From positions 122,389 to 186,388 of the forward strand of contig JAIETL010000002.1 in assembly GCA_019745195.1 (NCBI GenBank): DNA of 64,000 nucleotides, written 5' to 3'. The translations under genes were made by a program, and so were the position numbers. The notes beneath the pieces are model-generated. The model searched no databases. It was not told the DNA's origin and was given only the letters and a program-made list of their open reading frames with translations. Below are positions 47,189 to 56,160 of this stretch, one piece after another. The stretch comes from Beijerinckiaceae bacterium. GTDB lineage: Bacteria; Pseudomonadota; Alphaproteobacteria; Rhizobiales; Beijerinckiaceae. The stretch's first letter is position 1. Each line of letters begins with the position of its first letter.

Positions 47189-47989
47189 TCACCGCGCCTC
47201 ATGCAACCGCTCAAGCGGGAACCGCGCCACATCGGCCAGCAATTCGACGAAGCCCTTCGCCTGAAGTTCGACCGTGGCTTTGCCCTTTGCGGCCGTTGCA
47301 AGCGAGGCATCGCCCGCCGCGCCGGACGGATGAACGTCCTGCGCCATCCAGGCCATGGCATGCAGTCCCGTCGGCCTGAGCCAGGCGTAGCCCTCCTCGG
47401 CCATGGTCACGGTCGATGGCTTGAAGGCGCCGGCCTTCGTCATGTCGACAAGGTCCGGCCGGAGATGCAGCATGATCGAGGTCTCGATATCGCCGCCATG
47501 GATGCCATGCTGCGCGTCGAGTTCGGCGAAGACGCCCGGCGGGAGACCGAAGGCGCGCCAGGCGGTGGTCACGGCCAGCATGCCGTGATCGACGCGCAAC
47601 TCGCGCGCCACCACCTTCATCGGGTCGATATTGCCGCCATGCGAGGTCACGATCACGAGCTTGCGCAGTCCGGCGCGTTTCACGCTCTCGCCGATCTCGA
47701 TCCAGGCGCGGGTCGCGGTCTCCCAGGTCAGGGTCAGCGTGCCCGGCGAATGCAGGTGCTCGTTGGATTTGCACACCGCCATGGTCGGCAGCACGAGCAC
47801 GTCGAGACCGTGCGGGACCAGCGGCATGGCCAGTCCGAGCATCGCGTTCATGATCGTCGTATCCACCGAGACCGGCAGATGTGGCCCGTGCTGCTCGATC
47901 GCCGCAAGCGGCAGTACGGCGACTGTGGTCTCGGGCGAGAGGCCCTCGAAGTCTGTGGTCTTCAGGTCGCCCCAGAAGCGCGCGGTCAT
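47189..47989 (-). CDS. creatininase family amidohydrolase
   Basis: This 266-residue protein has metal ligands Glu32 and His34 in 'AAIEQHGPHLPVSVDT' and Asp43, then 'TSHGGNIDPMK' and 'GIHGGDIETSIML', the creatininase pattern. The family hydrolyses cyclic or formyl amides (creatinine, formamidopyrimidine, others). The ATG at 47989 follows GAGGATG and is 4 bases after the SDR gene's stop. With that SDR and an FAD oxidase it forms a three-gene operon, whose substrate I cannot name. Confidence 0.9.
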   Translation of the reverse strand: MTARFWGDLKTTDFEGLSPETTVAVLPLAAIEQHGPHLPVSVDTTIMNAMLGLAMPLVPHGLDVLVLPTMAVCKSNEHLHSPGTLTLTWETATRAWIEIGESVKRAGLRKLVIVTSHGGNIDPMKVVARELRVDHGMLAVTTAWRAFGLPPGVFAELDAQHGIHGGDIETSIMLHLRPDLVDMTKAGAFKPSTVTMAEEGYAWLRPTGLHAMAWMAQDVHPSGAAGDASLATAAKGKATVELQAKGFVELLADVARFPLERLHEAR

Positions 47990-47993
47990 GTCG

Positions 47994-48959
47994 TCATCCT
48001 CGCATCGTCGATTGATAAACGGCGAAGGGCGCGCCCGTCGCCGCCTCCAGCACGTCCCAGAGGCGCGCGGCGACGGCCGGGTCGTCGGCTTCGCCGGTTG
48101 CTCTGGCAGGCGCCGGCGATCCCCTGATCTCGCGCCAGCCATCGGGGCCGTAATAGCCGCCCCCGGCGACGTTCGGCGCGGTGGCGGCATAGAGCGTCGG
48201 CAGGGCTCCCGCCGCTGTGGACTGGCTCAGCAGCCTGGCGCCCAGCGGAACGAGCCGCCAGACCAGCGCCGCCAGACCGGTGCGCCCGGTCGCGGGGCCA
48301 TTGCCGATCAGCCCGCTCGCCGCCCAACCCGGATGCGCCGCGAGGCTCGTCAGGCCCCAGCCGTTCCGGTCGCTACGGCGTTGCAGTTCGAGCGCGAAGA
48401 TCAGCATGGCGAGCTTCGACTGGCAGTAGGCCTTCCACGGATCGTAGCGCCGCTCGCCCTCAAGATCGTCGAAATCGATCCGCCCGCGCCGATGGGCGAG
48501 GCTGCTGAGCTGGACCACGCGCGGTGCGGCGGCTTTGCGCAAAAGCGGCAGCAGCCGGCCGGTCAGCGCGAAATGGCCGATGACGTTGACCCCGAACTGC
48601 CGCTCGAAGCCGTCGTCGGTCAGGCTTCGGCGGGGGAGCGCCATGACGCCGGCATTGTTGATCAGGATGTCCAGCGGCTCGGAGGCGGCCAGCCGGTCCA
48701 GCGCGAACGCCGCAACCGAGGACAGGTTGGCGAGGTCGAGTTCGGCGAAGCTCACCTCTGCATCGGGCACAGCGGCGCGGATGGCCGCAAGCGCCCGAGC
48801 GCCCTTGTCGGCGTCGCGGCCGGCGAGCAGGACGGTCGCCCCGGACCGGGCCAGCCCGAGCGCGGTCTCGTAACCGAGCCCGCCCGGCCCGGTGACGATG
48901 GCGCGCCGGCCTGTTTGGTCCGGGATGTCGGCGGTGGACCAGCCGCGCGCAGGCGTCAT
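47994..48959 (-). CDS. short-chain dehydrogenase/reductase
   Basis: This is a 321-residue SDR. It has the cofactor motif 'VTGPGGLGYETALGLA' near 22-37, 'NNAGVMA' near 101 and the catalytic 'YCQSK' with Ser ahead in 'VQLSSLAHRRG'. It resembles the retinol dehydrogenase-like/WWOX SDR group. The ATG at 48959 overlaps the upstream FAD oxidase stop (ATGA). It would oxidise or reduce a hydroxyl/keto intermediate of the cluster's substrate. Confidence 0.9.
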   Translation of the reverse strand: MTPARGWSTADIPDQTGRRAIVTGPGGLGYETALGLARSGATVLLAGRDADKGARALAAIRAAVPDAEVSFAELDLANLSSVAAFALDRLAASEPLDILINNAGVMALPRRSLTDDGFERQFGVNVIGHFALTGRLLPLLRKAAAPRVVQLSSLAHRRGRIDFDDLEGERRYDPWKAYCQSKLAMLIFALELQRRSDRNGWGLTSLAAHPGWAASGLIGNGPATGRTGLAALVWRLVPLGARLLSQSTAAGALPTLYAATAPNVAGGGYYGPDGWREIRGSPAPARATGEADDPAVAARLWDVLEAATGAPFAVYQSTMRG

Positions 48960-50362
48960 TCGGCAGCAGCCCTGGCGTCGGCCTCCCAGCCGAGCAGCTT
49001 GCCGGGGTTCATCAGCCCGAGCGGATCGGCCAGCCGCTTGAACTCCGGCTGCGGCGCGTCGGTGCGCTTCCAGCCGGCATTGTTCAGCACCCATGTATGC
49101 GGGTTCGAGGCCTGGATGCCGGCTTCCTCGGCTAGCCGCATGATCTCGTGCAGCCGCTCGGCCGTGGTGAAGCGTACCAGCGGCAGGCTCGAATGATAGA
49201 CGCGGCCCTGCCGGCGCTGGAACTCGATGTGGAAGATCACGTCCTCGCGGAATGTCTCCTCCGCCCAGTCGAGCAGTTCGAGGTTCCGGCCGGGCGGGAA
49301 GCGCAGTTGCAGATAGGTGATCGCAGGATCGACCTTCAGCGCATGCAGCGTGGTATGGTTCCATGTGTATTCGTAGAGCGGGCCGGGCGCGCCTCTGTCG
49401 CGGTGTTCGCCGAAGGCTGCGGCGCGCGCCTCGTCCGCCCCCCGCGCAAAGGTGATCGCGCCGCCCATCTCCGCGATCAGCCGGTCGAGCTCGTCGCCCT
49501 GCGGCTCGGAGACCATCAGGATGGCAAAGGCCTTGTTCTGCCCGAGATAGGGCGCGAGCCTTCGCAGATAGGGCGCGATACCCGGATCGTGGATGCTGAC
49601 CAGCTTCTTGGCGATGGCGTCGCATTCGGTGAAGGCCTGCCCGAAGGCGGCGGCCGCCTTCAGCGTCTCGAAGGTCGCGATCCGCTCGGCCCAGTCATGG
49701 GCGGGGGCAAGCGGCGCCTCGACCTCGGTGATGATGCCGTTGACGCCATAGGCGTGCATCACCTTGAGGATGTCCCTGCCGCGCAGTTCGATGATGCGGG
49801 GCTCGGCCTCGACCGTCATCACCTGCAACGCGGTAACCGCGCCCAGATTGTCGATCTGGCCCCAGGTGCAGGAGCCCGCGCCGGCCGCGCCGCCGGCGAC
49901 GAAGCCGCCGATGGTCGCCTGCGCCCGTGTCGAGGGGTGCATCCGCAGTTCCTGCCCCTGCGGCCACAGCGCCTTGTCGATGTCGAGCAGGTTGGCGCCG
50001 GCCTCGAAACGGCCCGCGCCGCGTCTGGCCCAGACAACGCGGTTGAGCCGCGTCAGGTTCAGCACCACGCCGCCCTCCAGCGGCACGGCCTGCCCGTAAT
50101 TGCCGGTGCCGCCGCCGCGCACCGTCAGCGGCACCTTGTGGCGGGCGCAGGCCGAGGCGACGCGGGCGACCTCCTCCCTGTCGCGCGGCAGGATGATGAG
50201 ATCGGCCTGCTTGCCCTCCAGATCGGGCTTCAGCACCGGCGAGAACCAGAAGAAGTCGCGGCTGTGCATGCGAAGCGACGGCGCATCGTCATAGATCGTC
50301 AGACCGGCGAGGTCGGCGCGCAGGTCGGCAAGGGCAGGGCGGGTGGTCGAAGGAGGCGTCAT
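48956..50362 (-). CDS. FAD-linked oxidase (FAD_binding_4/GlcD-like), copy 1
   Basis: This 468-residue flavoprotein has the PP-loop region 'GGGTGNYGQAVPLEGGVVLN' near 82-101 and 'HPSTRAQATIGGFVAGGAAG' near 140-159. 'YEYTWNHTTLHALKVDP' near 334-350 is shared with the second copy at 53673-55070. Relatives oxidise hydroxy acids or similar compounds. It leads the minus-strand unit and is divergent from the ABC importer genes across 239 bases, suggesting common control. Confidence 0.88.
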   Translation of the reverse strand: MTPPSTTRPALADLRADLAGLTIYDDAPSLRMHSRDFFWFSPVLKPDLEGKQADLIILPRDREEVARVASACARHKVPLTVRGGGTGNYGQAVPLEGGVVLNLTRLNRVVWARRGAGRFEAGANLLDIDKALWPQGQELRMHPSTRAQATIGGFVAGGAAGAGSCTWGQIDNLGAVTALQVMTVEAEPRIIELRGRDILKVMHAYGVNGIITEVEAPLAPAHDWAERIATFETLKAAAAFGQAFTECDAIAKKLVSIHDPGIAPYLRRLAPYLGQNKAFAILMVSEPQGDELDRLIAEMGGAITFARGADEARAAAFGEHRDRGAPGPLYEYTWNHTTLHALKVDPAITYLQLRFPPGRNLELLDWAEETFREDVIFHIEFQRRQGRVYHSSLPLVRFTTAERLHEIMRLAEEAGIQASNPHTWVLNNAGWKRTDAPQPEFKRLADPLGLMNPGKLLGWEADARAAAE

Positions 50363-50601
50363 GGCGTTCCGGTCGGAAAGAGCAGACGACAGCATAGCCG
50401 GATGCGACTCGAGCGGAAGCCGGCGCGGCGCAACAGCGCCATGACGCGGCGATCCTGCCGTCGAATGCGGCAAATGCCCGTTCTCTGTGCGCAAGCGCCT
50501 CATGCCGCATTTCCAGCGGGCCCCGCTGCATGGCATGTCTATTGCTCGCCCGCGATCTCAGGCATCGTTGCCCGAACAATCTTTAAGGGGAGGTCACCAG
50601 C

Positions 50602-51636
50602 ATGACGACGATGAAGTATCGGATGAGCCGGCGCGCGGCGCTCGGCCTGCTCGGAGGCTCGGCCGCCTCGGTTCTCGTGCCGGTTCCGGGCGCGAAGGTC
50701 AGCGCGCAGACGCTCGACAAGGTCTCCTACCAGACCAACTGGCGCGCCCAGGCCGAGCATGGCGGCTTCTATCTCGCCGCCGCCAACGGCATCTACAAGA
50801 AATACGGCATCGACGCCGAGATCAGGCCCGGCGGCCCCCAGCAGAACCCCTCACAGCTTCTGCTCGGCGGCCGCGTCGACATGATCATGTCGAACTCCTT
50901 CGAGGCGATCCGCTATGCGCAGGAGAACATCCCCTTCCTCTGCATCGCCTCGATCTTCCAGAAGGACCCGCAGGTCATCATCTCGCATCCCGGCGTCGGC
51001 AATGATTCGCTGGCCGCGCTGAAGGGCAAGCCGATTCTGGTCGGCGCGGCCGGCCGCAACAGCTACTGGCCCTTCCTCAAGGCCAAATTCGGCTACAGCG
51101 ACGAGCAGATCAGGCCCTACACCTTCAACATGGCCCCGTTCCTCGCCGACAAGCAGATATCGCAGCAGGGCTTCCTGTCGTCCGAGCCGTTCGCGATCCA
51201 GAAGCAGGGCGGGGTGACGCCGTTGGTGCATCTCATCGCCGATGCCGGCTTCGAGAACTACAACACCACGATCAACATCTCGCGGAAGATGGTCGATGAA
51301 AAGAAGGACCTGGTGCAGCGCTTCGTCACCGCCTCGCTCGAAGGCTGGGCCGAATACATGAAGGCGACGCCAGCCAACGCCGCCGCCAACGCCCAGATCC
51401 TGAAGGACAATCCCGACATGGATCAGGAGAAGATCGACTACGCCGTCAAGGTGATGACCGAGAAGGGCATCGTGCTGTCTGGCGACGCGCTGACGCTCGG
51501 CGTCGGCGCGATGACCGATGCGCGGTGGGCTAGCTTCTACAAGACGATGACCGAGGCGGGCGTGTTCCCGGCCGGCATCGACCTGAAGAAGGCCTACAGC
51601 CTGGAATTCATCAACAAGGGCGTCGGCAAGGCTTGA
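50602..51636 (+). CDS. NMT1/SsuA-type ABC transporter substrate-binding protein
   Basis: The 344-residue protein has a twin-arginine signal 'MSRRAALGLLGGSAASVLVP' and mature part 'KVSYQTNWRAQAEHGGFYLA', the NMT1/THI5-like opening. 'YGIDAEIRPGGPQQNPSQLL' follows. Such proteins bind sulfonates, aromatic acids, pyrimidines or similar small molecules. It is first in a unit with ATPase, permease and FAD oxidase. Palindrome A follows its stop by 9 bases. Confidence 0.92.
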   Translation: MTTMKYRMSRRAALGLLGGSAASVLVPVPGAKVSAQTLDKVSYQTNWRAQAEHGGFYLAAANGIYKKYGIDAEIRPGGPQQNPSQLLLGGRVDMIMSNSFEAIRYAQENIPFLCIASIFQKDPQVIISHPGVGNDSLAALKGKPILVGAAGRNSYWPFLKAKFGYSDEQIRPYTFNMAPFLADKQISQQGFLSSEPFAIQKQGGVTPLVHLIADAGFENYNTTINISRKMVDEKKDLVQRFVTASLEGWAEYMKATPANAAANAQILKDNPDMDQEKIDYAVKVMTEKGIVLSGDALTLGVGAMTDARWASFYKTMTEAGVFPAGIDLKKAYSLEFINKGVGKA

Positions 51637-51645
51637 TCCACCTAT

Positions 51646-51774
51646 GTCATTCCGGGGCGCGCCAAAGGTGCGAACCCGGAACCCACGACCGGGTGAGACA
51701 GGACTGGGCAGAACCGCCGGCGCCCGCCCCGTCGTGGGTTCCGGGTTCAAGCCTGCGGCTTGCCCTGGAATGAC
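51646..51774. repeat. intergenic palindrome family A, copy 2
   Basis: This 129-base inverted repeat runs GTCATTCCGGGGC ... TGCCCTGGAATGAC with inner arms GAACCCGGAACCCACGACCG and its complement. The arms match copy 1 at 24755-24878, while the loop differs. Confidence 0.92.
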
Positions 51775-51813
51775 AAGGTGGGGCGACCCGCACAGAAAAC
51801 GGATCATCAGGCT

Positions 51814-52632
51814 TTGGACCTAGCCTCTCTGAGCACACCCACCAAGGAGCACGCTGCCGCCAGCGGCCGGCCGCTGGTCCAGATTCGCGGTGTCTCGAAG
51901 CAGTTCGCCAATGGCACGCTCGCCGTTCGCGACGTTAACCTGGGTCTGGGGACAGGCGAGTTCGTCAGCCTGCTCGGTCCGTCCGGCTGCGGGAAATCGA
52001 CGCTGCTGCGGATGATCGCAGGACTGGGCAGCCCCTCCAGCGGCGTGATCGACTGGCCGACGACCGGCCATGACGCCGGCGGCAGGCCGGAGCGCGATCT
52101 CGGCTTCGTCTTTCAGGACCCGACGCTGATGCCTTGGGCGACGGCGCTGGCCAATGTCATGATGCCGCTGACGCTCAAGGGCATCCGCAAGGGCGAGGCG
52201 CAAGACCGCGCCGCGCGGATGCTGGCGCTGGTCGGGCTGAAGGGCTTCGAGAGCTCCTATCCGCGCGAACTCTCAGGCGGCATGAAGATGCGCGTCTCGA
52301 TCGCGCGCGGGCTGGTGCTCAAGCCCAAAATCCTGCTGATGGACGAGCCTTTTGCCGCGCTCGACGAGATCACCCGCCACCGCCTCAACGACGATCTGCT
52401 CGAACTCTGGTGGCAGGAGAAATTCACCGCCGTCTTCGTCACCCATTCGGTGTTCGAGTCGGTCTATCTCTCGAAGCGCATCGTCGTGATGGCGGCGCGC
52501 CCCGGCCGCGTCATGGCCGATCTCGACGTCGATGCGCCCTATCCGCGCGACGAGCTTTTCCGGACCTCGCCCGAATACGCCCATCTCTGCCGCGTCGTCT
52601 CGGGCAAGCTCAAGGAGGCCATCGGATCGTGA
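51814..52632 (+). CDS. ABC transporter ATP-binding protein (SsuB/TauB-like)
   Basis: This ATPase of about 272 residues has Walker A '[16 protein letters not shown]', Q-loop '[19 protein letters not shown]', signature '[15 protein letters not shown]', and Walker B '[13 protein letters not shown]'. No ATG is well placed; the TTG at 51814 gives '[14 protein letters not shown]', while an in-frame TTG at 51760 lies inside palindrome A and is unlikely. It energises the importer of the preceding binding protein. Confidence 0.9.
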   Translation: MDLASLSTPTKEHAAASGRPLVQIRGVSKQFANGTLAVRDVNLGLGTGEFVSLLGPSGCGKSTLLRMIAGLGSPSSGVIDWPTTGHDAGGRPERDLGFVFQDPTLMPWATALANVMMPLTLKGIRKGEAQDRAARMLALVGLKGFESSYPRELSGGMKMRVSIARGLVLKPKILLMDEPFAALDEITRHRLNDDLLELWWQEKFTAVFVTHSVFESVYLSKRIVVMAARPGRVMADLDVDAPYPRDELFRTSPEYAHLCRVVSGKLKEAIGS

Positions 52633-52656
52633 ATCGGTGCGCCTGTCACTCCAAAG

Positions 52657-52768
52657 CCCTCATCCTGAGGAGCGCCGCAGGCGCGTCTCGAAGGATGCTC
52701 CAGAAGGCTCCGGAGGCATCTGAACGATCCTTCGAGACGCAAGCTACGCTTGCTGCTCAGGATGAGGG
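52657..52768. repeat. intergenic palindrome family B, copy 2
   Basis: This 112-base inverted repeat runs CCCTCATCCTGAGGAGC ... CTCAGGATGAGGG, with inner GTCTCGAAGGATG and ATCCTTCGAGACGC. It lies between ATPase and permease genes, 21 bases before the permease start. Confidence 0.92.
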
Positions 52769-52789
52769 CGGTGTGTTGGAGATCGCATC

Positions 52790-53671
52790 GTGACGGCGCT
52801 CGAAACGCAACCTCACAGCCATGCCAGCGGCACCGACTCCGAGGCGCGGCCCGTCTTCGCCACCGAGCCGCGCGTGCTTGGGCTCCCCGCCAGCGCCTGG
52901 CCGCGCATCCTCGCGCCGCTCGTTATCGGCGTTATGGCGCTCGGGCTGTGGGAGTTCGCGGTCTGGTGGAACGCGATCCCGCAATACATCCTGCCCGGCC
53001 CCATCCTGATCGGCCAGACGCTTATCGCCGACTGGGGCACGCTCTCCAGCTCGCTCTGGATCACGCTTAAGATCACCTTCATGGCGCTGGCGGCCGCAGT
53101 CATCGTCGGCGTCACGCTCGCCGTGCTGTTCACCCAGTCGAAATGGTTGGAGATGTCGCTTTTGCCTTATGCGGTGATCCTGCAGGTCACGCCGATCGTG
53201 GCGATCGCGCCGCTGATCATCATCTGGGCCGGCGACATCAACCTCTCGCTGCTGATCTGCGCCTGGATCGTCGCCTTCTTCCCGATCCTGTCGAACACGA
53301 TCCTCGGCTTGAACTCGGCCGACCACAACCTGATCAACCTGTTCCAGCTCTACGGCGCGACCCGCTGGCAGACGATGCGCTATCTCAAGCTGCCGGCGGC
53401 GCTGCCCTATTTCCTCGCCGGGCTGAAGATTTCCGGCGGGCTCGCGCTGATCGGGGCCGTCGTCGCCGAATTCGTCGCAGGCACCGGCGGCAGCGCCTCG
53501 GGGCTGGCCTACCGCATCCTCGAAGCGGGCTACCAGCTCAAGATCCCGCGCGTCTTCGCGGCGCTGATCATGATCTCGCTGTCGGGCATCGCGATCTTCC
53601 TCGCGACGAGCTGGATCTCGCATCTGCTGCTGCGGCGCTGGCATGAGAGCGCGCTGAAGCGGGAGAATTGA
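52790..53671 (+). CDS. ABC transporter permease (SsuC/TauC-like), GTG start
   Basis: The 293-residue protein has six membrane helices. 'GLWEFAVWWNAIPQYILPGP' near 45-64 and the EAA-type loop 'NLFQLYGATRWQTMRYLKLP' near 182-201 are characteristic of nitrate/sulfonate/bicarbonate permeases. The GTG at 52790 follows GGAGATCGCATC. The next FAD oxidase starts one base after its stop. Confidence 0.92.
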   Translation: MTALETQPHSHASGTDSEARPVFATEPRVLGLPASAWPRILAPLVIGVMALGLWEFAVWWNAIPQYILPGPILIGQTLIADWGTLSSSLWITLKITFMALAAAVIVGVTLAVLFTQSKWLEMSLLPYAVILQVTPIVAIAPLIIIWAGDINLSLLICAWIVAFFPILSNTILGLNSADHNLINLFQLYGATRWQTMRYLKLPAALPYFLAGLKISGGLALIGAVVAEFVAGTGGSASGLAYRILEAGYQLKIPRVFAALIMISLSGIAIFLATSWISHLLLRRWHESALKREN

Positions 53672-53672
53672 G

Positions 53673-55070
53673 ATGAGCGCCGTTCCCGAGCGCAGGCCAA
53701 GGCCAGCGCAGCCCTCGCGCTACGACATCGCGGCCCTGAAGGCCCAGATTTCGGACATCCAGCTCATCGACGAGCCACAGGTCGTGCGCAAACGCTCGCG
53801 AGACTTCTTCTGGTATTCGCCGGTGCTGAACGTCGAACTCGCCGACAAGAGCGCCGACATCATTGCGGTTCCACGCGACGAGAGCGAAGTCGTCCGCATC
53901 GCCGCGGCTTGCGCCAAGCTGCGGATACCGCTCACGGTGCGCGCCGCCGGAACCGGCAACTACGGGCAAGCCGTGCCGCTGCAAGGGGGCGTGCTGCTCG
54001 ATATCAACGCCCTGACCGGCATCGCATGGCAGAAGCCCGGTATCGTTCGTGCGGCGGCCGGCTCGCGCCTGCTCGACATCGACATGGCGACGCGGACCGA
54101 GGGCTTCGAACTGCGCATGCATCCCTCGACCAAACGCTCGGCCACGCTCGGCGGGTTCGTAGCCGGCGGCTCGGGCGGCGTCGGCTCGGTGACGTATGGC
54201 GGCCTGCGCGAGCCCGGCAACATCCTGGCCGCCCGTATCGTCACGGTCGAGGAGGAGCCGCGCGTTCTTGAACTGCGCGACGACGCTGCGCAGAAGGTCA
54301 ACCGCGCCTATGGCACGACCGGCATCATCACGGCGCTGGAGATGCCGCTGGCCCCGGCCTGGCCCTGGATCGACGTCATCGTCGCCTTCGACGATTACAT
54401 GGACGCGTTCCGGGCCGGCCACGAGGTCGCGCTGGCCGACGGCGTCGTCAAGAAACTGGTGACGCCGATCTCATGGCCGATCCCGGGCTACTTCGGCGCG
54501 CTGAAGCAGCATTGTCCTGAAGGCAAGAGCATCCTGATCTGCATGATCGCGGAAGCCTCGCTCGGCCCGTTCAAGGCGATCATCGGCGAGCGTGGCGCGA
54601 TGACCTACGAGGCGCCCTCGGAAGAGGGACCGGGCACCGTCCCGCTCTACGAATACACCTGGAACCACACGACGCTGCAATGGCTGAAGAGCGACCGCTC
54701 GATCACCTATCTGCAATGCCTGTTCCCGCATGATCGGCTGGTCGAGAGCGCCCAGGAGATGATCTCGGCGTTCCCCGACGAGGTGCTGGCCCATCACGAA
54801 TTCATCCGTTTCGGCGGGCGTGTCACGGCAAGCGCGCTGCCGATCCTGCGCTATACGACGCGTGAGCGGCTGGACGAGGTCATCGCGCTGCATGAGGAGG
54901 CCGGCGTGATGATCGCCAATCCCCATGTCGTCTCGCTTGAGGCGGGCAGCCGCCACAAGCGCGCCGACGCCGACCAGCTCGGCTTCAAGCGCGAGGTCGA
55001 TCCTCACGGCCTGCTCAACCCCGGCAAGATGGCGAGCTTTGCGCCCTCAGGCCAGGATCAGGCGAAATAG
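53673..55070 (+). CDS. FAD-linked oxidase (FAD_binding_4/GlcD-like), copy 2
   Basis: This is a 465-residue paralogue of the oxidase at 48956-50362. Shared blocks include 'GTGNYGQAVPLQGGVLL' near 93-109, 'ELRMHPSTKRSATLGGFVAG' near 149-168 and 'YEYTWNHTTLQWLKSD' near 326-341. It is cotranscribed with the importer (one-base gap after the permease). The last 13 bases overlap the end of the convergent gene on the other strand. The pair of oxidases may act on stereoisomers or successive intermediates; that is inference. Confidence 0.88.
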   Translation: MSAVPERRPRPAQPSRYDIAALKAQISDIQLIDEPQVVRKRSRDFFWYSPVLNVELADKSADIIAVPRDESEVVRIAAACAKLRIPLTVRAAGTGNYGQAVPLQGGVLLDINALTGIAWQKPGIVRAAAGSRLLDIDMATRTEGFELRMHPSTKRSATLGGFVAGGSGGVGSVTYGGLREPGNILAARIVTVEEEPRVLELRDDAAQKVNRAYGTTGIITALEMPLAPAWPWIDVIVAFDDYMDAFRAGHEVALADGVVKKLVTPISWPIPGYFGALKQHCPEGKSILICMIAEASLGPFKAIIGERGAMTYEAPSEEGPGTVPLYEYTWNHTTLQWLKSDRSITYLQCLFPHDRLVESAQEMISAFPDEVLAHHEFIRFGGRVTASALPILRYTTRERLDEVIALHEEAGVMIANPHVVSLEAGSRHKRADADQLGFKREVDPHGLLNPGKMASFAPSGQDQAK

Positions 55071-56044
55071 GCGAGCTTCCGGTCCGCCGACATGGCGTCG
55101 AGCGCGTAGAGGTCGGCCTCGGAGATGGTCGCCGCCGATCGTATGGCTGCCGCGGTTTCCAGAATCGCGGTTTCCGGACGGCTCTCGCTGGCAGATGCGC
55201 CGGCTGCGACCGGCTCGACGAAATCGAGATCGATCTCGACCGGCTCCTCCTTTGCCGTCGCCTCGAAGACGAGGTCGTCGCTCAGATTCTGGATCGAGCC
55301 GAGCCTGCGCTCCATCGGCAGCGTCATCGCCAGGCTGGCGACGGTCTCGGCCGGGTCGGTTGCCGGCGCGCCGATCTCGATGATCTCGATATCCTCATAG
55401 GCGGCTGACGGCATCGGAACCGCCGTTTCATATGTCGGGGCCGGCATCTCGCGGACCGGATCGCTCCAGGCCACGATCTCCATCTCCTGCGCGTCGGGTT
55501 CGTCCTGCGCCCGGTCGGCGAAGGCGCGCAGGCTGGAATCCAGCATGGCGATGGTGTCGGCGATCTTGTCGATCTGCTGCGCCGTGCCCTCGACGATCGC
55601 GGCGGCGGCGAAGATCTCTGTCGTCCGGCGGTCGAGCAGGTCGCAGAGCTCGTCGGTCTCTCCGGCTTCGCGCAGACGCCAGGATGCTTCCTGGATGGTC
55701 TCCGTCGCGGCGAGAATCCGCGCCGACGAGGTTTCGATGCGCTGCGCGAGGCCCGATGATGCGGCCTCAGTCCGGCCGCTGATGCGTTCGAGGTCGATGC
55801 GCAGATCGGCGATCAGGGCCGCCGCCTCGCGCAGGCTCGGGTCCGGCGCGGGCTCGGCCACGGCGACGCCGACCGCGCGCTCGATCCGGCCGATCGCGCC
55901 CAGCAACTGGATGGTGTCGGCCTGGCGATTGCGCCTGGCGAATTCGGCCATGAACCAGCGCCCGCGCGCCGTCTCCATCACGGCCTCGGAGATCGCCTCG
56001 TAGTCGTTCTCGCTGAGCGCCGTCAGCGAACGCGCCTCGCTCAT
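55058..56044 (-). CDS. conserved hypothetical protein, helical
   Basis: I do not recognise a named function. The 328-residue protein has no signal peptide or membrane segment. The N-terminal half is long helices: 'NDYEAISEAVMETARGRWFM' near 12-31, then heptad-rich stretches to about 180 ('RIETSSARILAATETIQEAS'). The C-terminal half is acidic and low in complexity. The middle helix pair weakly recalls the CheZ-like fold. The ATG at 56044 is chosen by family-like opening. It overlaps the FAD oxidase 3' end by 13 bases. Confidence 0.7.
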   Translation of the reverse strand: MSEARSLTALSENDYEAISEAVMETARGRWFMAEFARRNRQADTIQLLGAIGRIERAVGVAVAEPAPDPSLREAAALIADLRIDLERISGRTEAASSGLAQRIETSSARILAATETIQEASWRLREAGETDELCDLLDRRTTEIFAAAAIVEGTAQQIDKIADTIAMLDSSLRAFADRAQDEPDAQEMEIVAWSDPVREMPAPTYETAVPMPSAAYEDIEIIEIGAPATDPAETVASLAMTLPMERRLGSIQNLSDDLVFEATAKEEPVEIDLDFVEPVAAGASASESRPETAILETAAAIRSAATISEADLYALDAMSADRKLAYFA

Positions 56045-56160
56045 GACCAACCTGCTCTGGAAGGACTGGCCGAATCGGCATTCGTCAGTCTGGATGCACC
56101 ATTGCAAAGCCTGCCTCACGATTGATTAAGGAATTGCTCCCGGGCGATGCGGCGAAGCGG

